Part shown: in pieces, positions 1 to 5,366 of the stretch
Numbering within the stretch: the stretch's first letter is position 1
How the letters are laid out: each line of letters begins with the position of its first letter
NCBI GenBank assembly: GCA_041653995.1
Contig: JBAZEK010000026.1
Coordinates: 1 to 6,352 of the forward strand
Origin: Dehalococcoidia bacterium
GTDB lineage: Bacteria; Chloroflexota; Dehalococcoidia; GIF9; UBA5629
Reading direction: 5' to 3'
DNA: 6,352 bases
Translations under genes and position numbers: made by a program
Notes under the pieces: model-generated
What the model saw: the letters and a program-made list of their open reading frames with translations, nothing else
Database searches by the model: none
Told to the model about the DNA's origin: nothing

Positions 1-1193
1 TTGCCGGGGATACGGCAGATGTGCTGGCCGGCGGCGGCGTGCTGCTATGGCCAGAGGCGGCGCGGTATGATCTGGTGATGCTGTGGCTGCATCCACGCAG
101 CGATGGCCTGGCGTGGGTGGATGATGCCGGGCGTGATGTGCTGACGGCGCTCGATGTGGAACGTCTCCCGCTCGCCGGAACGGTCGTATTTGTGGGGGCC
201 TGCTATGGCAGCGAGAACACGGCGCTGATCGACGCGCTCTTCGTAGCCGGGGCGAAAGCGGTGATCAGCGGGCCAGGGGTGAACTTTGGCGGGACCGAGG
301 GCGCGCTGGCCGGGGCTGATGTGCTGGCGCAGATGGTGCGGAAACTGCTCAGTACGGGGGTGGGCATCGACGCGGCGTGGAGGACGGCACGGCTGGCCGT
401 GCGTATCGCTGGGTGGTTCGGGATGCCCGGAACGGCTGACGCGCTCGAGTACACGTTGGACACGCGCGAGCCAAAGCAGAAGTCCGGCAAGTGGTTGGCC
501 GGGCTGATTATGCTGGTGATGTTTGCCCTTTCACTGCTATTCAGTAACGTTGATTTCCCTAACCTGTTGACGACATTCAGTTCGATCCCGTCTCCTCCTA
601 CCGGAATCACGGAATGGGATAAGACGGTCTATCGGGGGACCGCAGCACAGGAGTGGTGGTCGGCGGCAATCCCCGTCACGGGTACGAACTCGATCCGTGT
701 CGTGGATACGGTCACAGCGACGGAGGGTATTACGTTTACGTTGGTAGAAACGTGGGATACCTCGGCGATCACATTGACGGCTGTTTATACAACGGGAACA
801 GGCGCATTGACGATTCTTACCGATACCGGCGTCATCACATGGGATGTAGCCAGCGCATTAGCAACGCCACAGACATTGACGAAGTATTGGAGCGTTGTCT
901 CTGGGGACTGGGTAACGACGACGATTACGGAGACACTGACGACCAGCGCAGGCTCACGAACGGTCTATGTGCCGTTGGAGCATGATACGTGGGAACCTAC
1001 GCCTGTGCCGACCTGGACGCCCTATTATACGCCAGCGCCGTGGATCGGTACGGAGTTCCCGACGCCGACGCCGTGTGTGGGTTTTGGGTGCGCGCCGATT
1101 GGGAGTCCTCGCGTAGCATACGCAATATTTCTGCCAATAGTGATACGTGAGGAAGGTTATATCGAACCGTGGTGGCCTGAGATTCTCCCATAG
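1..1193 (+). CDS. CHAT/caspase-like protein with membrane anchor and extracytoplasmic Thr/Pro-rich tail (5' partial)
   Basis: The frame is open from base 3 and runs off the left edge, so the GTG at 21 is probably internal; residues here count from it. Residues 17-130 resemble a CHAT (caspase-HetF-associated) peptidase domain. The strand DLVMLWLHPRSDG offers a candidate catalytic His24, VVFVGACYGSEN a candidate catalytic Cys61, and an AGAKAVISGP stretch follows as usual in the family. Residues 157-175 form one transmembrane helix. Residues 196-320 are Thr-rich and beta-like, then comes a Pro/Thr linker (about 324-352) with many TP pairs. The C-terminal stretch contains AIFLPIVIR (368-376), similar to the LPLVLR-type tails of Chloroflexota exported proteins. 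The inferred topology is a cytoplasmic protease-like domain and an outside tail. CHAT proteins are proteases or pseudo-proteases in signalling or cell-death pathways; the substrate is unknown. A hairpin terminator follows 24 bases after the stop. Confidence 0.72.
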   Translation, partial: AGDTADVLAGGGVLLWPEAARYDLVMLWLHPRSDGLAWVDDAGRDVLTALDVERLPLAGTVVFVGACYGSENTALIDALFVAGAKAVISGPGVNFGGTEGALAGADVLAQMVRKLLSTGVGIDAAWRTARLAVRIAGWFGMPGTADALEYTLDTREPKQKSGKWLAGLIMLVMFALSLLFSNVDFPNLLTTFSSIPSPPTGITEWDKTVYRGTAAQEWWSAAIPVTGTNSIRVVDTVTATEGITFTLVETWDTSAITLTAVYTTGTGALTILTDTGVITWDVASALATPQTLTKYWSVVSGDWVTTTITETLTTSAGSRTVYVPLEHDTWEPTPVPTWTPYYTPAPWIGTEFPTPTPCVGFGCAPIGSPRVAYAIFLPIVIREEGYIEPWWPEILP

Positions 1194-1217
1194 CTGCTAA
1201 TTGTGCTTAACGGCGGT

Positions 1218-1252
1218 AAACGGGCGGATTTCAGGCGAAATCCGCCCGTTTT
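1218..1252 (+). terminator. Perfect 15-bp hairpin terminator after the CHAT-like gene
   Basis: Arms 1218-1232 and 1237-1251 pair perfectly over 15 bp around the loop AGGC. The 3' arm ends in TTTT (1249-1252), and the 5' arm begins with AAA, so the structure may also act on the other strand. It lies 25 bases past the stop of the CHAT-like gene, as expected for an intrinsic terminator, although the U-tract is short. Confidence 0.8.
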
Positions 1253-1318
1253 GCGTGAGTTATTGACGCGAGAAACGGCAATTAAAGCCGCCAGTTGGCT
1301 GCGGGTGGCGCTTTTGCG

Positions 1319-1466
1319 TAGGCGGCTGTCTGGGAGCGACTGCCCCGGATTATATCGTGACGGTTATTTCGGCTTTACCGTCTCTTCACCTTCATTTCGC
1401 CGTGACCTCTGGCTTCCGACTGCCGGTATCCTCGGTTACTCGCAATCGCACCCAGACAACCGCCTA
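1319..1466. mobile_element. MITE-like element with 25-bp terminal inverted repeats and TA ends
   Basis: The 25 bases at 1319-1343 match the reverse complement of 1442-1466 at 22 of 25 positions. Both ends terminate in TA (TAGGCGG... and ...CCGCCTA). A 148-bp non-coding unit with long terminal inverted repeats and a TA at each edge is the classic form of a miniature element mobilised by an IS630/Tc1-mariner-type transposase, which duplicates a TA target. Without the flanking TA the unit is 144 bp. A smaller inverted pair, GACGGT (1359-1364) and ACCGTC (1377-1382), lies inside. Two of the three mismatches become G-U pairs if the minus strand is transcribed, so a structured RNA is an alternative. 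Confidence 0.55.
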
Positions 1467-1484
1467 ACCGTTTTCATTATAAGC

Positions 1485-1521
1485 GCAAAAAGAGGGCGTG
1501 TCAATAATGCGCCCTTTTTGC
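1485..1521 (+). terminator. Bulged hairpin with T-rich 3' arm
   Basis: The 5' arm GCAAAAAGAGGGCG (1485-1498) pairs with CGCCCTTTTTGC (1510-1521) through 12 base pairs with a two-base GA bulge; the loop is 11 bases. The 3' arm ends in five Ts preceded by a G/C core, so it could end transcription rightward, and its A-rich 5' arm could serve leftward. It would insulate the downstream promoter from read-through. No gene directly precedes it, so its client is unclear. Confidence 0.5.
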
Positions 1522-1539
1522 CGCCATTCTTTTTATTAT

Positions 1540-1563
1540 CATAACGGCATAGCGCCATAACGG
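1540..1563 (+). repeat. Tandem octamer CATAACGG (two copies, 16-base period)
   Basis: CATAACGG occurs at 1540-1547 and again at 1556-1563, just upstream of the promoter at 1584. A third copy lies at 6211-6218, just downstream of the promoter at 6159. An octamer found three times in non-coding DNA beside the two recognisable promoters suggests a regulator-binding site, but the copies are short and chance is possible. Confidence 0.35.
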
Positions 1564-1583
1564 GCGATTTCGGTCGATTCCTC

Positions 1584-1612
1584 TTGACAGCGTAGTTATA
1601 ATAGTGTATACT
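1584..1612 (+). promoter_or_regulatory. Strong sigma70-type promoter of the transfer-like operon
   Basis: A consensus -35 TTGACA (1584-1589) and a -10 TATACT (1607-1612) are separated by 17 bases, the optimal spacing. Transcription would begin near 1619, about 33 bases before the ATG at 1652. The -10 lies inside AGTGTATACT (1603-1612), an imperfect inverted repeat that could be an operator for the Phd-like protein encoded by the first gene. The segment AGTTATAATAGT (1594-1605) recurs with one change at the promoter near 6159. Confidence 0.8.
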
Positions 1613-1651
1613 GTTTATATCTTACAACTATAAGAACAAAGGAGTTAACCT

Positions 1652-1855
1652 ATGGAAACCATTCAAATTAGTATGACCGAATTGCATCACAATCTGGCGA
1701 AGTATATCGAACTGGCGCGGGCCGGGAACGTTGTCGAGGTAGTCAACCGGCTGCGCGGGCGCGTGGAGTGCCACATCATCGCGCCGACGCTCTCCTACCC
1801 GGTGAATGATGACGGAACGTTGTCGGTAACGGGGACTGGTGATGACGACGAGTAA
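1652..1855 (+). CDS. Phd/YefM-family antitoxin-like DNA-binding protein without a partner toxin
   Basis: This 67-residue protein has the N-terminal Phd/YefM pattern: METIQISMTELHHNLAKYIE, then RAGNVVEVVNRLRGRVECHI, matching the family scheme of a short strand, a helix with NL..Y/L, a G-N/E-x-V turn and an R..G+ strand. The last 20 residues are acidic (ending GTGDDDE) and replace the usual toxin-binding helix. In the family this fold binds palindromic operators and represses its own operon. It is the first gene after the TTGACA/TATACT promoter and has a strong AAAGGAG ribosome site at 1638-1644, seven bases ahead of the ATG. No RelE/Doc/PIN-like toxin follows; the next gene, overlapping by 14 bases, is a membrane protein. 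I therefore infer an operon regulator rather than an addiction antitoxin. A degenerate toxin-antitoxin remnant is the main alternative. Confidence 0.7.
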   Translation: METIQISMTELHHNLAKYIELARAGNVVEVVNRLRGRVECHIIAPTLSYPVNDDGTLSVTGTGDDDE

Positions 1856-2624
1856 ACGCGCCCTCTCGTTGCGCGTCGAAGAAGCCGCGCAGGAAGTTAA
1901 CGCCGTGCTATTGTCGGCTTTGTCTGCCGGGGCGACGTGGTTCGCCCCGTTACCGGAAGCCGTGATGACGGCGCAGGCTGTCCAGCAAATTTTTGGCTTG
2001 CCGGTGATAGTGGCGGCTTGTGTGGCGGCATCGCTCGAATTGATCGGCGTCAACGCTAATGCCGCGTACAATGACGCTAAAGAGTACAACGCCGCGCAAA
2101 TGACTGGCGCGAGCGGCAAGCGCCTACAGAACCCGCGCAATCCGTTGGAATCCGAGCGCCGCCCGTTGAGCTTGCTCTTGGGCTTCTACGCAACGACCAC
2201 CGGCATTGTGGTGGCGACGGCGGTCTATAATGTGGTCATCGAAGGCGCACCGCTCATCCGGCTACTGGCGTGTCTGTTCCCGTTCGCCTCGGCCATTGGC
2301 GTAGTGGTGGCTAACCAACGCGCCAGTCTGCGCCGTAAAGTGGCGCAAGAGCGGCTTGAAGTTGCAGAGACGGTTCGCGCAGTTGCAGAAACGCCAGTGC
2401 AGGTTGCGCCAGTTGCGGTGAAAGTTGCCGCAAGTGCAAAACACCAGACCGCTACGATTGCAGATTGGCGGGCAATTACGGCAAAGATGAATGGCGAACG
2501 TGCAACCCTGACCATCGAAGAACTGCAAGCCTTGCTAAAAGCGGAAGGTTATGCACTGCCGTCTGCACGCACGCAATACAACTGGCTTGCAGATGCACGC
2601 GCTCAAAGTGCAGGTGCGGAATGA
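1842..2624 (+). CDS. Membrane protein with C-terminal helix-turn-helix-like domain
   Basis: This 260-residue protein is not assigned to a known family. I place the start at ATG 1842, which has GGGG at 1831-1834 at good spacing, rather than the in-frame GTG one codon upstream. Hydrophobic helices are seen at about 52-72, 110-132 and 138-158, with a possible weaker one at 18-36. A charged, Ala/Val-rich linker follows (160-200). Residues 203-253 carry TLTIEELQALLKAEGYALPS then RTQYNWLADAR, which read as a helix-turn-helix domain facing the cytoplasm. Membrane protein plus HTH, directly before an FtsK-type motor, recalls Spd-type spread proteins of Streptomyces plasmids in organisation; sequence kinship is not shown. 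It overlaps the Phd-like gene by 14 bases and the next gene by the four-base ATGA, so translational coupling is likely. Confidence 0.75.
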   Translation: MTTSKRALSLRVEEAAQEVNAVLLSALSAGATWFAPLPEAVMTAQAVQQIFGLPVIVAACVAASLELIGVNANAAYNDAKEYNAAQMTGASGKRLQNPRNPLESERRPLSLLLGFYATTTGIVVATAVYNVVIEGAPLIRLLACLFPFASAIGVVVANQRASLRRKVAQERLEVAETVRAVAETPVQVAPVAVKVAASAKHQTATIADWRAITAKMNGERATLTIEELQALLKAEGYALPSARTQYNWLADARAQSAGAE

Positions 2625-2806
2625 ACGCGGCGGGTTGCTTAACACTATCAATCTACGCCGTTATCGCCGCAGCTATCGCGGCGCTCGTTTATGCGCTTTG
2701 CGCGTATGCGTGGGGAGAGACTGCCGGGATCGTTTGCGCGGGCATCGCGGCGTTTATGACCGTGCTGATGTTGTGTTCTGTTCGCACCGGTAGAGATAAT
2801 CTTTAG
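2621..2806 (+). CDS. Small membrane protein, 61 residues, two predicted helices
   Basis: I call this start at ATG 2621, which overlaps the upstream stop as ATGA (2621-2624), the hallmark of coupled translation. The longer open frame from 2465 would overlap the upstream gene deeply and has no ribosome site. The protein is almost entirely hydrophobic, with helices at about 7-28 (LTLSIYAVIAAAIAALVYAL) and 33-53 joined by the short loop WGET, and a short charged tail RTGRDNL. Both ends probably face the same side. It contains three cysteines in or near the membrane (C6, C27, C39) plus C52. I recognise no family. Its position between the membrane-HTH gene and the FtsK-type ATPase suggests a membrane partner for that motor, which is inference. 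Confidence 0.65.
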   Translation: MNAAGCLTLSIYAVIAAAIAALVYALCAYAWGETAGIVCAGIAAFMTVLMLCSVRTGRDNL

Positions 2807-2830
2807 TAGTATAAAAAGAAGGAGTGTTCT

Positions 2831-4270
2831 ATGAGTGCTCGCGTCGATATGACACGCGACTTCGCAGCCACGTTGGTCGGCAATCTGCGCAACCCGCTCA
2901 TTGCCGGCAAGACACCGTTTAAGCTGTCGAAGGCCACGAATGGAATGGACTACACTGCCATTGCCGGGTATCGCTCGTCTATGGTAAGTCTCAACGTCGG
3001 CTTGCGGAATCCCGAATTGTTGAGCGCCTTGTCGCCGGAAGTGTTGGTGCATTTTGTGCCGTGGGCCGACGATATGCCCGGTATGCCACACGCCTACATC
3101 AACCGCAAGACCGTTGTCGCCGAAGCCGCGTGGCCTGCCGAACAGCAGGAAGTCGAAATCCCGCTCACGTCCGCGATCTCGATTGCGCCCGGCGGCCCGC
3201 CACTGGACGGGCATCTGCTCCCAGTCGGCAAGTCCAACGGCAATACCACGATCACGCTGCACTCTGAGAGTATCGTTCACCTGCTGACCGCCGGGACAAC
3301 TGATAGCGGCAAGTCGTGGACAATGCGCCTGTTGGCGTGTCTGTTCGCCTTCGGTAACTTGCGCCCGCACGGACGGCGCACGCAGAGCGTCTATCTCGAC
3401 GGTAAAGGCGGGCAAGGTCTGGGCATCCTCAACGGCTTGCCGGGACAGGTCGGGCCGGTAGCGATTAGCGAACCAGAATGGATTAATGCATTAGGGTGGG
3501 TGGTACAGGAGATTGACCGCCGCTATGCCGTGATGCTTGCCGAGAAAACGGAAGACCTGGCGTTCGGTACAGATGCGTTTCCAGAGGTGATCGTCGTCGC
3601 GGATGAATTCCACACGTTTACTGAGAACGCCCGCAGTCCGGCAGTCACGGCGCTGTTCGATCACGTTGCCTTGAAAGGCCGCGCCGCCCACGTCAAGATC
3701 ATCGCTGGCACGCACAAGCCTTCATTGGTCGCCTTCGGGCGTCCCGGTAACGCTACCCGCGATATGTTCGATGCGACTATAGGGTTGCATACCCCGACGG
3801 CAACGGCAAGCCGCCTGATTCGCGGTGACGATATGTGTCAAGTTCTGCTTGGTAAAGGCGATGCAATGGTATCGGCGAAGCAACCGGACGGCACGTTCAT
3901 CGACGAACGTTGTCAGTTGCTCCACATCCCCGCGTCACAACTACGACGCTATACCAGCGGGGAGCCGCTCTTGCGTGAATACCCGCAATACGACATCAGC
4001 GGCTTTATGGGCAGTTCACCGGGACGCCCCGAAACGCAGTTCACCGACGAGCAGATTGCCATTGCGATTCACGCAGCACATCGGCCTAAACCGTTAGGGC
4101 GTGGGCTTTTACAGACGGCCCTCAGTCAGGCTGGATGCGGAATTGCCGGAACTGAACCAGCGCGGCGCTTGCTGCAAATGGGGCGCAACGTCGCGGAACA
4201 GTTGGATGAACTCGGCTTCTGTACGGTAGAAGCTGACCTAACTGACAAAGGAGCATTATGCGAAAATTGA
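2831..4270 (+). CDS. FtsK/SpoIIIE/TraB-family DNA translocase
   Basis: This 479-residue ATPase has the FtsK/HerA-type core. Walker A is GTTDSGKS (155-162) after LLTA. Walker B is VIVVADEF (253-260) with D258-E259. GRAAHVKIIAGTHKPS (283-298) matches the FtsK segment around ATQRPS, and QVLLGKGDAMV (337-347) matches the family LLGxGDML signature. The N-terminal 110 residues carry no membrane helix, unlike cell-division FtsK, and the protein is short. Residues 403-475 are helical and may be a winged-helix DNA-binding domain like FtsK-gamma or the C-terminal domain of TraB. The family pumps double-stranded DNA using ATP. With two membrane proteins encoded just upstream, a conjugative or partitioning motor is more likely than chromosome segregation. 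The start ATG has GAAGGAG (2818-2824). Its stop overlaps the next start by 13 bases. Confidence 0.9.
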   Translation: MSARVDMTRDFAATLVGNLRNPLIAGKTPFKLSKATNGMDYTAIAGYRSSMVSLNVGLRNPELLSALSPEVLVHFVPWADDMPGMPHAYINRKTVVAEAAWPAEQQEVEIPLTSAISIAPGGPPLDGHLLPVGKSNGNTTITLHSESIVHLLTAGTTDSGKSWTMRLLACLFAFGNLRPHGRRTQSVYLDGKGGQGLGILNGLPGQVGPVAISEPEWINALGWVVQEIDRRYAVMLAEKTEDLAFGTDAFPEVIVVADEFHTFTENARSPAVTALFDHVALKGRAAHVKIIAGTHKPSLVAFGRPGNATRDMFDATIGLHTPTATASRLIRGDDMCQVLLGKGDAMVSAKQPDGTFIDERCQLLHIPASQLRRYTSGEPLLREYPQYDISGFMGSSPGRPETQFTDEQIAIAIHAAHRPKPLGRGLLQTALSQAGCGIAGTEPARRLLQMGRNVAEQLDELGFCTVEADLTDKGALCEN

Positions 4271-4584
4271 TTCACGGTTTTATAGTCTGGTATCTGCGCA
4301 AAGTAAGCGGCGCGTTTCATCATTTCCCCTACGGCATTGACGGTGTCTATGTCGTGATAATGTGCGAGGAATACTATCACCACTTCAACAATATGGGCGC
4401 GCTGTATACCGAGTTAGATTGGTGGAAAACATCAGTCAAACAACTACAGCGAGAGAATGATCGCTTGGCAGCAGAAAACGCATACTTGCGCCGCCCACAG
4501 GATGGCTGTACTTGCCCGAAAACATCTATCGGCTTTGTGCAAGTTGCCTCTCACGATTGCCCGGTTCACGGTAACAATGATTGA
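4258..4584 (+). CDS. Small protein with leucine-zipper coil and Cys/His-rich C-terminus
   Basis: The 108-residue product matches no family I know. ATG 4258 has an excellent AAAGGAG site at 4247-4253 inside the end of the translocase gene. The N-terminus has a basic/hydrophobic stretch (residues 1-20) and an aromatic, His-rich part (20-43). Residues 58-78 form a coiled coil with Leu at 63, 70 and 77, exact heptad spacing, within QLQRENDRLAAENAYLRR. The C-terminus has C84, C86, H99, C101 and H104 (CTCP ... HDCPVHG), a possible small metal site. A dimeric accessory protein is plausible. The same GCTCP...HDCPVHG style of tail occurs in small phage and plasmid proteins, but I cannot name one. It overlaps the downstream start by eight bases. 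Confidence 0.65.
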   Translation: MRKLIHGFIVWYLRKVSGAFHHFPYGIDGVYVVIMCEEYYHHFNNMGALYTELDWWKTSVKQLQRENDRLAAENAYLRRPQDGCTCPKTSIGFVQVASHDCPVHGNND

Positions 4585-5257
4585 CATTCTTGCTTTCGGC
4601 GGCGGCGTTGGTTCTTGGGGCTATGCTGCGTTAGTAGCGCAGGATAGAATCCGCGCGCCGTGGCTTGGCGTCATCGTAGACACCGGGCGCGAATGTCCTT
4701 CAACCTGGGAATACCTGGAACGTCACCGGGGGCAACTCCCGTTTGAGTTGTATGTCGTCAAGCAACCGCTACCGGCTTTATGGTCTGGCAATGGCGGCTC
4801 ATTCTTGCCCGGCGGCTTTGATCTTGACGGCGGCGCTTTTCTGCGTGGTTTCTGCTCTACTCACTGGAAGCGCGATGTAATGCGCCGTGAGTTGCGCCGC
4901 GTCAAGCATATTACAAGATACAATCTAGCCTATGGTATTCACGCTGAGGAATGGAAGCGGATGCAGAAAAACAAGCCGCGCGCCTGGGTGCAGAAAATAT
5001 ACCCCCTGGTTGACCTGGGCATAACCCGTAACGATTGCGCTATGGCGGCGCTTGAAATGTTCGGCGAATTACCGCCGCGCTCACGGTGTTGGATGTGTCC
5101 AGGGCAGCAACTCGATGAATGGCAAGAAGTCGCGGAGCGGTGGCCTGACCTTTACGCGCAAGCGTTGCAGATAGACAGAAACGAAGCCCGCCGCGCAAAT
5201 ATTACACTATTCGGCAAAGACTACGAACACCCGTGCGGCGGCGAGTGCTTTGCATAA
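4577..5257 (+). CDS. PAPS-reductase/PP-loop superfamily protein with multiple cysteines
   Basis: I place the start at ATG 4577, overlapping the upstream stop (ATGATTGA). A start at 4457 would add 40 residues read through the previous gene. The 226-residue protein opens with LAFGGGVGSWGYAAL, aligned with the nucleotide-binding PP-loop (SGGxDS) but with Gly in place of Asp. VIVDTGRECPSTWEYLERH (33-50) matches the family DTGxExPxTxxY segment, and GIHAEEWKRM and YPLVDLGITRNDC (142-154) match later blocks. Cysteines at 93 (FCSTHWKRD), 171 and 174 (CWMCP), and 220 and 224 (CGGEC) could hold an iron-sulfur cluster or metal, as in DndC-like and phage PAPS-reductase proteins. Family members activate a substrate with ATP and transfer sulfur or reduce PAPS. 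Assimilatory sulfate reduction is unlikely here, since no cys genes are near; nucleic-acid modification is a guess. Confidence 0.75.
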   Translation: MIDILAFGGGVGSWGYAALVAQDRIRAPWLGVIVDTGRECPSTWEYLERHRGQLPFELYVVKQPLPALWSGNGGSFLPGGFDLDGGAFLRGFCSTHWKRDVMRRELRRVKHITRYNLAYGIHAEEWKRMQKNKPRAWVQKIYPLVDLGITRNDCAMAALEMFGELPPRSRCWMCPGQQLDEWQEVAERWPDLYAQALQIDRNEARRANITLFGKDYEHPCGGECFA

Positions 5258-5258
5258 C

Positions 5259-5345
5259 CTGACTGCCTGACTAATATTCTACGTGCCATTTCTGGTTATA
5301 AATATAAGTTTTTAACGGCTGTCTCTATTTTAGTCAGGCAGGCAG
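5259..5345 (+). repeat. 16-bp inverted repeat with 55-base loop upstream of the membrane gene
   Basis: CTGACTGCCTGACTAA (5259-5274) pairs with TTAGTCAGGCAGGCAG (5330-5345) at 15 of 16 positions. A second, shorter hairpin TGTCTCT (5320-5326) with AGAGACA (5344-5350) shares bases 5344-5345 and would place the right arm in its own loop, so the two are mutually exclusive in part. Each left arm itself contains a direct repeat, CTGACT twice. The AT-rich loop holds GGTTATAAATATAAG. It sits just ahead of the ribosome site at 5354-5360, so a regulatory leader or a recombination/replication site is possible. Confidence 0.6.
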
Positions 5346-5353
5346 AGACAAGC

Positions 5354-5360
5354 AAAGGAG
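5354..5360 (+). promoter_or_regulatory. Ribosome binding site AAAGGAG
   Basis: AAAGGAG lies six bases before ATG 5367 and fixes that start. The same strong heptamer precedes the genes starting at 1652, 4258 and 6260, a shared expression signature of this element. Here it lies four bases after the alternative hairpin 5320-5350, which could affect its access. Confidence 0.75.
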
Positions 5361-5366
5361 TGAACG

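Noticed and set aside
576..595. tRNA T-loop-like string GTTCGATCCC
   Set aside because: It is inside the CHAT-like coding sequence, and no acceptor stem, anticodon arm or D arm could be found around it.
1203..1544. 113-residue open frame in the intergenic region
   Set aside because: It begins inside the terminator hairpin, runs through both arms of the MITE-like repeat and the second hairpin, has no ribosome site, and its product looks random.
1839..1841. GTG start for the membrane-HTH protein
   Set aside because: The ATG in the next codon is the stronger start and has better spacing from GGGG at 1831; the difference is one residue.
1628..2140. 170-residue minus-strand open frame
   Set aside because: It lies opposite the Phd-like gene and the membrane-HTH gene and their ribosome site, with no start signals or recognisable domain.
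2648..3415. 255-residue minus-strand open frame
   Set aside because: It is antisense to the 61-residue membrane gene and the translocase, whose Walker A region and family motifs are clear; its Arg/Gln/Gly-rich product resembles reverse-strand translation.
4457..4576. 40-residue N-terminal extension of the PP-loop protein
   Set aside because: It overlaps the zipper gene, lacks a ribosome site, and the family fold begins at the ATG at 4577 (IDILAFGGG).
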